A stretch of 64,000 bases of DNA from CAZQFV01 sp964592645. GTDB lineage: Bacteria; Chloroflexota; Chloroflexia; DTKN01. Position 1 is the stretch's first letter. Each line of letters opens with the position of its first letter. The stretch lies in NCBI GenBank assembly GCA_964592645.1, contig CAZQFV010000002.1, positions 1-64,000 on the forward strand. Direction: 5' to 3'. The notes under the pieces were generated by a model that ran no database searches, was not told where the DNA came from, and saw only the letters and a list, made by a program, of their open reading frames with translations. A program made the position numbers and the translations under genes. Shown here piece by piece: positions 1 through 8,855 of this stretch.

Positions 1-105
1 GGCGCGCAATGCGCAACCGTCTGGTCCGTGAAAACGCTTTTCAGACACGCTCTTAGGTGCCCGGCAAAGGCTTGCGCGACGCGGTTGAGCCCCCTGGGGC
101 CGGCC

Positions 106-801
106 TCATTGCCGGCGGCGCCCTCCACCGACCAGCGAGACGAAGTAGAAAAGCTGCATCACCGAGGTCAGCAGCGCGGCGACATAGGTCCAGGCGGCAG
201 CCCGGAGCACCCGGCGCGCGCCGTCCACTTCTTCCGGCACGACCAGGCTGCTGTTCTGCAGCATGGCGATACCGCGGCGGCTGGCGTCTAGCTCGATCGG
301 CAGGGTGACCAGGTAGAACAGGGCGGCCACGGCGAATAGGGCGATCCCCGCCCAGGCCAGGGGAGTAAAGTTCAGGACGATCCCGATCAGCACCAGCCAG
401 GGGCCGGCTTGCGATCCGATGTTGGCCACCGGCATCAGGCCGGCGCGCAGGCGCATCGGCCCCCAGCCGCTGTGCTCCTGGTGGGCGTGGCCCACCTCGT
501 GGGCTACGATGCCCAGCGCGGCGATCGAAGGGGCGCGGGCCACGCCGGCCGACAGCCGCAGCGTGTCGCTGCGCGGGTCGTAGTGGTCGGTGAGCTCCCC
601 GGGCGTGCCCTCCAACTTGACCTGTCCCAGGTCGTTGTACAGCAGCAGGTGCTGCGCCGCCTCCGCCCCGGTGACGCCGCGGGCGTTGCGGATGCGCGAG
701 TACTTGTTATAGGCGCTGCTCACCATGATCTGGGCGACGATCCCCAGGATCAGGGCGGGCAGAAGGAACAGGAAGTAGTTTAGATTGATATAACCAAACA
801 T
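106..801 (-). CDS. YugP-like membrane zinc metallopeptidase
   Basis: Predicted 231-residue membrane-bound neutral zinc protease of the YugP family. The zinc-binding motif HEVGHAHQ lies near residues 101-108. Hydrophobic segments occur at the N-terminus (about 6-26) and in two C-terminal stretches, as expected for this family. I placed the start at the ATG of MFGYIN because GGAGG sits 5 nt upstream; an in-frame GTG four codons earlier has no such site. It is the last visible gene of a long minus-strand run and ends at 106; the remaining 105 nt to the window edge show no supported gene. Substrate is unknown. Family assignment is from the motif and topology. Confidence 0.85.
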   Translation of the reverse strand: MFGYINLNYFLFLLPALILGIVAQIMVSSAYNKYSRIRNARGVTGAEAAQHLLLYNDLGQVKLEGTPGELTDHYDPRSDTLRLSAGVARAPSIAALGIVAHEVGHAHQEHSGWGPMRLRAGLMPVANIGSQAGPWLVLIGIVLNFTPLAWAGIALFAVAALFYLVTLPIELDASRRGIAMLQNSSLVVPEEVDGARRVLRAAAWTYVAALLTSVMQLFYFVSLVGGGRRRQ

Positions 802-900
802 CACATCCTCCACCGCTTACATAGATGCCTCTGGGCGCAATATTTCTAACTCTCTACGTCGCCGACGCTCCCATGGTTCCACCGTTTCATTAGAACCCCG

Positions 901-1695
901 TTAGAGCCACATAAGCGTATGGAGCAGTTCGTCGTGGATCAGCCCGTTGGAGACGACCAGGTGAGTTGCGTAGACGCTCCAGGGCGCGCCGCCCGGGCCG
1001 GTCACCCGTCCTCCGGCCTCCAGGACGATAAGCCCGCCGGCCGCCACGTCCCACGGTTTGAGCCCCAGTTCCCAGTGCGCCTCCTGGCGTCCGCTGGCGA
1101 CGTAGCACAGGTCGAGGGCCGCCACCCCGCTGCGGCGGATGCCCGACACCAGGGGCACCAGGCGGGCGAACTCGGCAACATTGTTGTCGGGGCGGGTGGC
1201 CTTGTCGTAGGGGAAGCCGGTGCTGACCAGGCTGTCGAGCAGCGGGGCGCGGGTGGAGACGCGGATGGGCCGGCCGTTGAGGAAGGCGCCCTGGCCGCGG
1301 GCGGCCCAGAAGCACTCGTCCAGCAGCGGGTCGTAGACCACGCCCAGGAGCGGCTCCGGGCCGGCCCACAGGGCCAGCGACACCGCAAAGTGCGGATAGC
1401 CGTGGGCATAGTTGTGCGTGCCGTCGAGCGGATCGACGAACCAGCGGTAGCTCGAGTCCCCGGCGTTGCCCGATCCTTCCTCGGCCTCGATGGTATGGCC
1501 GGAGAACTGTTCGCGCAGCGCCCCGACGATCAGCTTCTCCGAGGCCAGGTCGACCTCGGTGACCAGCTCCACCGTTCCTTTGCGCTGTTCCTGGTGGGCC
1601 GTGGCGAAGCGCTCGCGCAGGAGCGCCCCGGCCCGGCGGGCTAGGGCGATCGTCCACTCCAGCGTTTGGGCTCCTTGCGGATCGAGGGGGGGCAT
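901..1695 (-). CDS. Inositol monophosphatase family protein
   Basis: A 264-residue metal-dependent sugar or inositol phosphatase. The metal-binding motifs are visible: EAEEGSG near residue 70, DPLDGT at about 88-93, and WDVAAGG near 215, in the family order and spacing. Length matches the SuhB/IMPase family. The start chosen is the ATG before PPLDPQ, which has AAGGA 9-10 nt upstream; an ATG 11 codons earlier (1728) lacks a ribosome binding site. It lies 76 nt after pheS and is probably co-transcribed with dxs and pheS. The substrate could be inositol phosphate, fructose-1,6-bisphosphate or PAP; the sequence alone does not decide. Confidence 0.88.
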   Translation of the reverse strand: MPPLDPQGAQTLEWTIALARRAGALLRERFATAHQEQRKGTVELVTEVDLASEKLIVGALREQFSGHTIEAEEGSGNAGDSSYRWFVDPLDGTHNYAHGYPHFAVSLALWAGPEPLLGVVYDPLLDECFWAARGQGAFLNGRPIRVSTRAPLLDSLVSTGFPYDKATRPDNNVAEFARLVPLVSGIRRSGVAALDLCYVASGRQEAHWELGLKPWDVAAGGLIVLEAGGRVTGPGGAPWSVYATHLVVSNGLIHDELLHTLMWL

Positions 1696-1771
1696 CTGGT
1701 CAGATCCTTTCGTGATATGGTCGGCCATGATACGGAAAGGCTATTGTGACCTTGGCCGGCGCTCGTTACCG

Positions 1772-2800
1772 CTACCCAAACTGCCTCAGGAAGCGCAGGT
1801 CCCCGGAAAAGAACCAGCGGATGTCGTCGATCCCGTACTTGAGCATAGCGATGCGTTCCGGCCCCATCCCGAAGGCCAAGCCGCTAACGCGTTGTGGGTC
1901 GTAGCCGCCGTTGCGCAGGACCACCGGGTGGACCATCCCGGCCCCCATGATCTCCAGCCAACCGGTGTGCTTGCAGATGCGGCAGCCCTTGCCGTGACAG
2001 AGGATGCAGTCCATATCCACCTCCACGCTCGGCTCGGTGAAGGGGAAGTAGGAGCAGCGAAAGCGCACCTGGCGGCCGGCCCCGTACATGCGCTTGGCGA
2101 ACTCGACGATCACGCCCTTCAGGTCGGCCATGGTGACACGCTCGCCGATGGCCAGCCCTTCCACCTGGTGGAACATCGACTCGGCGCGGGCCGTGACCTG
2201 CTCGTAGCGGTAGGTCTTGCCGGGCAGGATGACACGGATCGGCTCGGGGCAAAAGGCGCGCATGGCCCAGATCTGGCCGGGGGAAGTGTGCGTGCGCAGC
2301 AGCACGCCCGGGCGGGTGGTGTAGAAGGTGCTCCACATGTCGCGCGCCGGGTGGTGCGGCGGGATGTTCAACTGCTGGAAGTTGTAATCGTCCGTCTCGA
2401 CCTCGGGGCTGGTAAAGACCTGGAAGCCCATGTCGGCAAAGATGGCATAGATCTGGCGTAGGACGCGGCTGCTGACATGGTAGTGGCCGACGCTGGGGGG
2501 GCGGCCCGGCAGGGTCACGTCCAGGCGCTCGGCCCGCAGGGCCTGCTGTAGGGCGGCCTCTTGCAGGGCCCGCCCCCGGCTTTCGCCGGCCGCCTCCAGC
2601 TCGGCGCGCAGCTCGTTCGCCGCCTTGCCGGCCGCCGGCCGCTCATCGGCCGGCAGGCTGCCCAGGCTGCGCAACAGCTCGCTGACGGCCCCCTTCTTCC
2701 CCAGGTAGCTCCGGCGCCACTCCTCCAGTTGCTCCATGGCCCCGGCTCCTTCCAGGGAGCGCAGGGCCTCCTCGCGCAGTTCGCGCAGTCGCTCCAGCAT
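1772..2800 (-). CDS. pheS: Phenylalanyl-tRNA synthetase alpha subunit
   Basis: A 342-residue class II aminoacyl-tRNA synthetase subunit that charges tRNA-Phe together with PheT. After an N-terminal coiled coil (about 1-90) the catalytic core shows VGHYHVSSR, LLRTHTSPGQ (motif 2 region), a four-cysteine knuckle (CILCHGKGCRIC), and the motif 3 segment FGMGPERIAMLKYG near the C-terminus. The start is an ATG with GGAGGAGG 5 nt upstream. It follows dxs by 35 nt. pheT, usually adjacent, is not in this window, so the two subunits are encoded apart here. No T-box leader is seen because the gene is internal to an operon. Confidence 0.96.
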   Translation of the reverse strand: MLERLRELREEALRSLEGAGAMEQLEEWRRSYLGKKGAVSELLRSLGSLPADERPAAGKAANELRAELEAAGESRGRALQEAALQQALRAERLDVTLPGRPPSVGHYHVSSRVLRQIYAIFADMGFQVFTSPEVETDDYNFQQLNIPPHHPARDMWSTFYTTRPGVLLRTHTSPGQIWAMRAFCPEPIRVILPGKTYRYEQVTARAESMFHQVEGLAIGERVTMADLKGVIVEFAKRMYGAGRQVRFRCSYFPFTEPSVEVDMDCILCHGKGCRICKHTGWLEIMGAGMVHPVVLRNGGYDPQRVSGLAFGMGPERIAMLKYGIDDIRWFFSGDLRFLRQFG

Positions 2801-2835
2801 AGATCCTCCTCCGGGTATATCGCGGCGCCGGGCGA

Positions 2836-4803
2836 TCAGTGGACTGTTCGATCCGGCTGCGGCGCGGACGTCAGATCGGGCTCCGCTTCTCCCCAGTCCG
2901 GCAGCAGCACGCCCTCGGCGGGCCTGTCGCTGACCAGCCAGAGGTCCGGGAAGCGCCGGTGGATGGACTGGACGATACCCTCGGCGGTCAGCCCCAGCTT
3001 GGCGCGCACCTCCTGCTGGGATCCGTGCTCCACAAAGGCCTCGGGGATGCCGATGCGCAGGAGCTCGTGGCCGGGCGTGAGCACCTTGCGCTCGTAGAAC
3101 TCGATCACGGCGCTGCCAAAGCCGCCCTCGAGCGCATTCTCCTCCACCGTGACGATGCGCCGAAAGTTGCGGGCCAGCCCGTAGAGCACCGACTTGTCCA
3201 GCGGCTTGACGAAACGAGCGTTGACCACGGCGGCCTCGATCCCTTCCGCGGCCAACTGCTCGGCGGCCTGCAACGCCGGATGGACCATCGCTCCCACCGC
3301 CAGGAGGGCCAGCGTCCCGCCGGCCCCTTTGCGCAGCACCTCGGCGCTGCCCACCGGGAGGGTCTCTCTTCCCTCGCCCAGGGGGACGCCCACGCCGGCG
3401 CCACGGGGGTAGCGGATGGCCACGGGCCCCGCGATCTCCAGCGCCGTCCAGAGCATGCGCTGCAGTTCCCGCTCGTCTTTGGGGGCCATCACCACCAAGT
3501 TGGGGATGGGCCGCAGGTAGGAGAGGTCGAGGGTGCCGTTGTGCGTGGGGCCGTCGTCGCCGACGATGCCGGCGCGGTCCAGGGCGAAGATGACGGGCAG
3601 TTTCTGCAGGGCGACATCGTGGACGATCGGATCGTAGGCCCGCTGCAGGAAAGTGGAGTAGATGGCGACGATGGGCCGCAGCCCCTGGGTGGCCAGGCCG
3701 GCGGCGAAGGTGACGGCGTGCTCCTCGGCGATCCCGACGTCGAAAAAGCGGCCGGGGAAGCGCTTGGAGAACTCCACCAGCCCGGTGCCGTCGCACATTG
3801 CCGCCGTGATCGCTACCACGCGCGGGTCGGCCTCGGCCATGCGCACGGCGGTCTGCCCAAAGACCTGGCTGTAGGAAGGAGCGGTGCCCTTGCCGGTGCC
3901 GTTGGGGGCAACGCCGTGAAAGCTCGTCGGGTCGCACTCGGCGGGGGCGTAGCCGCGGCCCTTGGAGGTGTAGATGTGCACCATCACCGGCCCCGGCACC
4001 TGCCGGGCGGCGCGCAGGGTGTGGATCAACTGGCCGATGTCGTGCCCGTCCACCGGGCCGATATAGACAAAGCCCATCTCGTCCCAGATGTTGACGGGGA
4101 TGAGCAGCTCGCGGAAAGACTTTTTGATGCGCTGCAGGAGCGCCAGGATCCAGCGGCCCAGCGGGCTGCGGTTCAGGAGGCGCCAGGCCTTGCCCTTGGC
4201 CTCCTGGTAGCGCGGGTTCACCCGCAGGCGCGTCAGGTACCGCGAGATCGCCCCGACATTGGGGGCGATGGACATGCCGTTGTCGTTGAGCACCACGATC
4301 AGGCGGGTGTAGGTGTGGCCGGCGTCGTTGAGCGCTTCAAAGGGGATGCCGCAGGTCATGGCGCCATCGCCGATGATCGCGACGACGTCATAGTCTTCCC
4401 CGCGCAGGTCGCGGGCCCGGGCGATGCCCAACGCGGCGGAGATGGAGGTGCCGGCATGCCCTGCCCCGAACGGGTCGTGCGGGCTCTCCTCCCGGCGGGT
4501 GAACCCGCTCAGCCCGCCCATCTGGCGGATGGTCCGGAAGCGTTCCCGGCGTCCCGTCAACAGCTTGTGCACATAGGACTGGTGGCTCACGTCCCAGATC
4601 ACCTTGTCGCGCGGGCTGTCCAGGACGGCGTGCAGGGCGATGCTCAACTCGACGACGCCCAGGTTGGAGGCCAGGTGTCCCCCCGTCTGGGGCACCACCT
4701 CGATCAGTTCCTGCCGGATCTCCGCGGCCAAATGTCCCAGCTCGCGCAGCGACAGCTTCTTGAGGTCGGCCGGCCCGTTGATGCGCTCTAGAAGTCTGCC
4801 CAT
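2836..4803 (-). CDS. dxs: 1-deoxy-D-xylulose-5-phosphate synthase
   Basis: A 655-residue thiamine-diphosphate enzyme that condenses pyruvate and glyceraldehyde-3-phosphate in the first step of the MEP isoprenoid pathway. Visible signatures are SHQSYVHK, the ThDP site GDGAMTCG followed by LNDNGMSI, the catalytic AEEHAVTFAAGLA, and DRAGIVGDDGPTHNG. Length is normal. The chosen ATG (MGRLLER) is preceded by GGAGG with 5 nt spacing; upstream in-frame codons lack a site. It heads the dxs-pheS-phosphatase string and lies 119 nt downstream of the small coiled-coil gene. The presence of dxs indicates the non-mevalonate route. Confidence 0.97.
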   Translation of the reverse strand: MGRLLERINGPADLKKLSLRELGHLAAEIRQELIEVVPQTGGHLASNLGVVELSIALHAVLDSPRDKVIWDVSHQSYVHKLLTGRRERFRTIRQMGGLSGFTRREESPHDPFGAGHAGTSISAALGIARARDLRGEDYDVVAIIGDGAMTCGIPFEALNDAGHTYTRLIVVLNDNGMSIAPNVGAISRYLTRLRVNPRYQEAKGKAWRLLNRSPLGRWILALLQRIKKSFRELLIPVNIWDEMGFVYIGPVDGHDIGQLIHTLRAARQVPGPVMVHIYTSKGRGYAPAECDPTSFHGVAPNGTGKGTAPSYSQVFGQTAVRMAEADPRVVAITAAMCDGTGLVEFSKRFPGRFFDVGIAEEHAVTFAAGLATQGLRPIVAIYSTFLQRAYDPIVHDVALQKLPVIFALDRAGIVGDDGPTHNGTLDLSYLRPIPNLVVMAPKDERELQRMLWTALEIAGPVAIRYPRGAGVGVPLGEGRETLPVGSAEVLRKGAGGTLALLAVGAMVHPALQAAEQLAAEGIEAAVVNARFVKPLDKSVLYGLARNFRRIVTVEENALEGGFGSAVIEFYERKVLTPGHELLRIGIPEAFVEHGSQQEVRAKLGLTAEGIVQSIHRRFPDLWLVSDRPAEGVLLPDWGEAEPDLTSAPQPDRTVH

Positions 4804-4922
4804 CGTTACCTCCAGAAGGATGCCCGGCGACCCTCCTGGCAAAAAGCCTGGCGCAAGGCTCCCCGATTTCCGCCGGATGATGGATGCCGGGGCGCTCTCT
4901 GGCCAGACTCGCCGAGGACGGG

Positions 4923-5206
4923 CTATTCCTTCTGAACCGCTTGCTCCCGCGATGCCCGGATCTCTTGTTCTACGCGAAAGATCTCGGCGCGCAGGCGGCG
5001 CTGCTGCGTCTGCAGGGCCGGGAGCGCCGAACTGCGGGTGATCTCGGCGCGCCGCCGGCCCTGCCCGCGCGCGCGCGACATCTCGGCCTGCAGGCGGGCA
5101 ATCTGTTCCGCAACCTCACGCTCTTGCTGCTTCAGGCGGCCCAACTCTTCCTGCAATCCCTGCAGGGGGGGGCGCCCTCGGCTGCCAAACCGGTTTCTTC
5201 CGCCAT
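4923..5206 (-). pseudogene. Small coiled-coil protein, frame broken at a C8 tract
   Basis: A short charged coiled-coil gene between tRNA-Arg and dxs. A good ribosome site (AAAGGGGG) and ATG at 5206 open MAEETGLAAEGAP but this frame stops after 24 codons. One extra C in the run of eight C residues (plus-strand G run at 5165-5172) would join it to the frame encoding LQEELGRLKQQEREVAEQ and onward to the stop at 4923, giving 94 residues. The downstream half is heptad-rich with many Glu, Gln and Arg. Either the genome carries a frameshift, the tract varies in length, or the base count is wrong. Function unknown. Confidence 0.5.
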
Positions 5207-5222
5207 GGTTCCCCCTTTGCAG

Positions 5223-5295
5223 TGCGCCCGGAGGGACTCGAACCCCCAACCATCGATTCCGAAGACCGAGGCTCTATCCATTGAGCTACAGGCGC
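5223..5295 (-). tRNA. tRNA-Arg (anticodon UCG)
   Basis: A 73-nt cloverleaf. The acceptor stem GCGCCTG pairs with CGGGCGC, the D stem is GCTC/GAGC, and the anticodon arm TCGGT-CTTCGGA-ATCGA gives anticodon TCG. The T arm is GGGGG-TTCGAGT-CCCTC and the discriminator is A. It reads CGA and possibly other CGN codons. No CCA is encoded. A promoter-like element lies just upstream on the minus strand. The coiled-coil gene begins 17 nt downstream and may be on the same transcript. Confidence 0.95.
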
Positions 5296-5307
5296 ATCGC
5301 CAAGGCC

Positions 5308-5335
5308 ATTATAGCATGGTTTGCGGCAAAGGCAA
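5308..5335 (-). promoter_or_regulatory. Promoter of tRNA-Arg(UCG)
   Basis: On the minus strand a -35 TTGCCT (5335-5330), a 16-bp spacer and a perfect -10 TATAAT (5313-5308) preceded by TGC (extended -10) lie 13 bp before the tRNA 5' end. Confidence 0.7.
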
Positions 5336-5347
5336 GCACACGGGTGC

Positions 5348-5896
5348 TCAAAGTTTGCTCTTGACCCCGTACACGTACCCGCCGCGCAGGCCGGCCAGCT
5401 CCTGGGTATAGATAAAGGCCTTGGGGTCGAGGCGCGTGACGACCTGCATCAGGCGCGGCAACTCCCGGCTGAGGCAGACGGCCGAAAACACGTCCACCGG
5501 ACCCTCGCGCCCGATGCCCTCGTAGCGCGTCAGGGCAAAGCCGGCCTCGCGCACCGCCGTCTCGACCGCTTCCCGGGGCTCCTGGGTGATGATTGTCACC
5601 TCGATCAGCCCGCGCCCCATCTTCTCCGAAAGGACGATGCCGACCAGTGTCCCTACGGCAAAGCCTCCGGCATAGGCCAGCACCGGGATCAGGTTGATCC
5701 AGCTCTGCCAGTTGCCGATGTCCTGGATGACCCGGCTGACGATCAAGATATAGATCAGTACCTCCACAAAGCCGATGGCCGTGGCCAGCAGCTTGCGGCG
5801 GCGGACGATTAGCTGGACGCGGATGGTGCCCAGGCCAACGTCCGCGACGCGCGAGGCAAAGATGACAAGCGCCCAGAGAAGCGTTTCCCAGATCAT
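5348..5896 (-). CDS. UPF0316/DUF2179 membrane protein
   Basis: A 182-residue protein with three hydrophobic segments in the first 100 residues and a soluble C-terminal domain of the DUF2179 type. The N-terminal pattern (SRVADVGLGTIRV, then a second helix VEVLIYILIVSRV) is characteristic of UPF0316 proteins. The ATG has GGAGGG 5 nt upstream. It follows tsaC by 25 nt and probably shares its transcript. The biochemical role of the family is not established; DUF2179 modules in related proteins bind nucleotides, so a sensory membrane role is possible but is inference only. Confidence 0.85.
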   Translation of the reverse strand: MIWETLLWALVIFASRVADVGLGTIRVQLIVRRRKLLATAIGFVEVLIYILIVSRVIQDIGNWQSWINLIPVLAYAGGFAVGTLVGIVLSEKMGRGLIEVTIITQEPREAVETAVREAGFALTRYEGIGREGPVDVFSAVCLSRELPRLMQVVTRLDPKAFIYTQELAGLRGGYVYGVKSKL

Positions 5897-5921
5897 CGTA
5901 CCCTCCAGGGTGTGGTCTGTG

Positions 5922-6581
5922 TCAGGACTGACAGGGAGCGATTTCCAGCACCTCCGCGATCTCCTCGGGGCGGACGGAGCCGCGGCGCAGGATCGCCGGC
6001 GGCTCCACCGTCAGGTCGAGGACCGTCGATGGCTGGGCCGCGCGGCAGGGCCCGCCGTCCAGGATCAGGGGGATGCGCCCCCCAAGCTGCGCCAGGACCT
6101 CCGGCGCGGTGCCGGGCGAGGCGGCGCCGGAAAGGTTGGCGCTGCTCGAGGCCAACGGCACGCCCAGCCGCCGAGCCAACTCGCGGGGGATGGGGTGGTC
6201 GGGCAGGCGCACCCCCACGGTGGGGCGGCCGCCGGCCACCTGGGCCGGCACTCGCTCTCCGCGCCACAGCACCAGCGTCAGGCCGCCCGGCCAGAAGCGC
6301 TCGGCCAGCCGCCAGGCGCTGGGGGGAATATCGCGGCAGACAAGCGCCATGTCGGCGGCCTCGGCCAGCAGCAGGGGCAGGGCCAGCTCCCGCGGCCGGC
6401 CCTTGGCTTCGTACATCCGCTCCACTGCGTCTGTGTCGTCGACGCGCGCGCCGACCCCATAGACCGTGTCGGTGGGGAAGGCCACGACCTGGCCCTGCCG
6501 CAGCCACCGCAGCGCCGCTTCCAGGTCCGCGGCACTGTTCGCGGGCACGACCAGCGTTGTCCAAGTGAGGGGGGTCTCCAT
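5922..6581 (-). CDS. tsaC: L-threonylcarbamoyladenylate synthase (TsaC/Sua5 family)
   Basis: A 219-residue YrdC-domain enzyme that makes threonylcarbamoyl-AMP from threonine, bicarbonate and ATP for the t6A37 modification of ANN-decoding tRNAs. Visible features are FPTDTVYGVGA (about 35-45), the KGRPR nucleotide-binding loop (about 60-64), and SSSANLSG in the second half. It lacks the extra C-terminal Sua5 domain, so it is of the short TsaC type. It starts at an ATG behind AGGACG. Neighbours are a membrane protein and UPF0316 in the same direction. mtaB at 23.3 kb acts later on the same nucleotide (ms2t6A). Confidence 0.93.
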   Translation of the reverse strand: METPLTWTTLVVPANSAADLEAALRWLRQGQVVAFPTDTVYGVGARVDDTDAVERMYEAKGRPRELALPLLLAEAADMALVCRDIPPSAWRLAERFWPGGLTLVLWRGERVPAQVAGGRPTVGVRLPDHPIPRELARRLGVPLASSSANLSGAASPGTAPEVLAQLGGRIPLILDGGPCRAAQPSTVLDLTVEPPAILRRGSVRPEEIAEVLEIAPCQS

Positions 6582-6600
6582 CGCTGCGTCCTGTCGCCGC

Positions 6601-7419
6601 TCAGCGCGGCCAGAGAAAGCCGTAGAACCCGATCCCGGCGATGACCAGCAGCCCCACGGCGACGTACTCGGCCACCATCCGCCAGGTCAACTGCCCCAGC
6701 AGTTGATAGCGGGCCGGGTTCACCAGCGCGTAAAAGGCGGCCAACAGAAGGGCTCCGCCGAACATGCCGCTGATGACCCAGTAGTTCAGCGGCCAGGTGA
6801 CCTCGCCGACGCCGAGCCCGATGACGGCGGCGTACAGGAGGGAGGCCCGCTTGTCCAGGCGGTGGAGCAGGGCTACGGCAGAGAGGAAGGTCAGGATGAC
6901 GATCGACGTGGCCGAGATCAAGCTGCGCACCCGCTGTCCGTAGATGGCGCTGTAGAGGAAGAAGGCGGTGATATAGACCAGCAGGTCCATGGTTAGGTAG
7001 CTCCAGTTGCGGACGGCCGGCTGCGTATCGTGGCAGTAGTGCTGGGCGATGAACACGGCCAGGAGCAGGGCTCCCAGCAGGCCCAGCCCCACCGCCCGGG
7101 CCAGGAGGTCAAAGACCGGCCCCCCCAGGAACAGGAAGGCCGCCAGCGGCAGCAGCATGGGCAAGATCCATGACGCCGGGTGCAGCCGCCGCCGGCCGGC
7201 CGGCTCCTCGGCGTCGTCGCGCTGGACGCTCTCCGTCCCCACCGCCACAACCGCCAGCAGCAGGAGCAGGATCATCCAGGCCACGGAGACGCGAACCTCT
7301 ATGTCGACCGGCAGGCGGATCGGCAGGAGGAGGGAGTTGATGTCACCCACCAGCAGGATCAGCCCCATCCCCATGAGCACGATCCCGATGAGCGGAAGGA
7401 TGCGTTCGTAGCGTGGCAT
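6601..7419 (-). CDS. Multi-pass membrane protein of unknown function
   Basis: A 272-residue protein with about seven hydrophobic segments, beginning LPLIGIVLMGMGLILLVGDI, and a short Arg/Glu-rich cytoplasmic loop near residues 65-80. I recognise no catalytic motif. A good ribosome site (GGAGAAG) precedes the ATG. It sits between an FAD oxidoreductase (31 nt upstream) and tsaC (19 nt downstream), so it is likely translated from the same mRNA. The even spread of segments suggests an integral scaffold or transporter-like protein; nothing more specific can be supported. Confidence 0.75.
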   Translation of the reverse strand: MPRYERILPLIGIVLMGMGLILLVGDINSLLLPIRLPVDIEVRVSVAWMILLLLLAVVAVGTESVQRDDAEEPAGRRRLHPASWILPMLLPLAAFLFLGGPVFDLLARAVGLGLLGALLLAVFIAQHYCHDTQPAVRNWSYLTMDLLVYITAFFLYSAIYGQRVRSLISATSIVILTFLSAVALLHRLDKRASLLYAAVIGLGVGEVTWPLNYWVISGMFGGALLLAAFYALVNPARYQLLGQLTWRMVAEYVAVGLLVIAGIGFYGFLWPR

Positions 7420-7450
7420 GGTGCTCTTCTCCAGGCGGGCGGCCGCCGCT

Positions 7451-8851
7451 CTATGGCGTGCCGTCGAGCCGCTCCAAGATCTCCCGGGCGACGACCACCC
7501 CCGAGGCCGAGGCCTGGATGAGCCCGCGGGTCACCCCCGGCCCATCGCCGGCCGCAAAGAGGTTGGCCACCTGCACCGTCTCCAGGGTCGGGGTCAGGTC
7601 CAGGCGGGAGGAGTAGAACTTGGCCTCGACGCCGTAGAGGAGCGTGTGCCGCGAGTTCATGCCGGGCGCCAGTTTGTCCAGGGCCTCGATCATCTCCATC
7701 AGATCGGCCAGGTAGCGGTAGGGCAGGACGAAGCTCAGGTCGCCGGGCACGGCGCTTTTCAGCGTTGGCTCGACGATACTGCGGGCCAGGCGGGCGGCGG
7801 TGGTGCGCCGGCCGGCCCGCAGGTCGCCCAGACGCTGCACCATCACGCCGCCGCTGAGCATGTTGGCCAGGTGGGCCACGTACCGCGCGTAGTCGATCGG
7901 CTCGTGGAACGGCTCGGTGAAAGAGGTCGAGACCAGGAGCGCCAGGTTTGTGTAGTCGGTGCGCCGCTCGGCGTAGGAGTGGCCGTTCACCAGGACCACC
8001 GGCGGGTCGCCGGCGGCGAACTCGGGCGTGACCTCGCCGTGCGGGCAGACGCAGAAGGTGCGCACCCGGTCGTCGAAGGCGCGCGTGGTGTACTCCAGCT
8101 TGGCCTCGTAGAGGATATCGGTCAGGGGGTCGAGCACGGAGGCCGGCACCTCCACGCGCACCCCGACATCCACCGGGTTGTTGCATAGGGCGATGCCCAG
8201 GCGCTCGGCCTCGCGGCGCAGCCAGGAGGCCCCCTCCCGCCCGGGCGCGGCGACGACAAAGTCGGCGGCGATCGCCTCGCCCTGTCCGGTGATGACCCCG
8301 GTGACCCGGCCGTCGGCGACCGTGATCTGGGCCACCGGCGTCCGCGTGCGCACCTCGACCCGTGGCCGGATCGCTTCGTACATAGCCTGCACGATTTCGC
8401 TGCAGTGCTCCGTCCCCAGGTGACGGATGGGCACCTGGACGAGGCGCAGGTCGGCCATGGCCGCTTTGTGCTGCAGGTCTTCGACGTCGTCGCCCAGGCC
8501 AAAGACCTGCTCGGAGGCCCCGAACTCGCGGTAGATGCCGTCGACGTAGGCGATGGCTTCTTCCAACTGCTGCCGGGAGAGGTAGTCGCCTAGCCAGCCA
8601 CCGATCTCCGGCGAGAGGGTTAGTTTGCCGTCGGAAAAGGCCCCGGCCCCGCCCCAGCCGCAGACCTGGGCACAGGGCCGGCAGTGCCGGCAGGCGCCCC
8701 CTCCCTGGCGCATCGGGCAGAGGCGTTTGTGCAAGGGGTAGCCCTTTTCCAGGAGCAGCACGCGCCGGTCGCTCCGGCGGGCCAACTCCAGGGCGGCAAA
8801 GATGCCGGCCGGCCCTGCTCCGACGATGACGACATCATACCTGTTCTGCAT
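7451..8851 (-). CDS. FAD-dependent oxidoreductase (COG2509-like)
   Basis: A 466-residue flavoprotein. The N-terminal Rossmann fingerprint VVIVGAGPAGIFAALELA is followed by the acidic end of beta-2 (LLEKG). A cysteine cluster then appears with residues at about 45, 54, 57, 60 and 64 (CRHCRPCAQVC), which might bind an Fe-S cluster or form disulfides. The C-terminus carries LFAAGDGPGVTRGLIQASASG, the usual second FAD-contact motif. The start ATG lies 4 nt after the tnaA stop, with AGGG of that stop region as ribosome site, implying translational coupling. Related proteins are annotated as FAD-dependent dehydrogenases with unknown substrates; the link to indole or pyruvate metabolism is only by position. 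Confidence 0.85.
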   Translation of the reverse strand: MQNRYDVVIVGAGPAGIFAALELARRSDRRVLLLEKGYPLHKRLCPMRQGGGACRHCRPCAQVCGWGGAGAFSDGKLTLSPEIGGWLGDYLSRQQLEEAIAYVDGIYREFGASEQVFGLGDDVEDLQHKAAMADLRLVQVPIRHLGTEHCSEIVQAMYEAIRPRVEVRTRTPVAQITVADGRVTGVITGQGEAIAADFVVAAPGREGASWLRREAERLGIALCNNPVDVGVRVEVPASVLDPLTDILYEAKLEYTTRAFDDRVRTFCVCPHGEVTPEFAAGDPPVVLVNGHSYAERRTDYTNLALLVSTSFTEPFHEPIDYARYVAHLANMLSGGVMVQRLGDLRAGRRTTAARLARSIVEPTLKSAVPGDLSFVLPYRYLADLMEMIEALDKLAPGMNSRHTLLYGVEAKFYSSRLDLTPTLETVQVANLFAAGDGPGVTRGLIQASASGVVVAREILERLDGTP

Positions 8852-8855
8852 CGCC

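Noticed and set aside
1..60. Possible end of an insertion sequence (word TTTTCAGACACGCTCTTA)
   Set aside because: A single occurrence at the window edge, with no transposase or second inverted end visible, cannot be supported.
2839..4791. 650-residue open frame antisense to dxs
   Set aside because: It mirrors a clear dxs gene; Gly/Ala/His-rich composition and lack of motifs show it is a GC-rich shadow frame.
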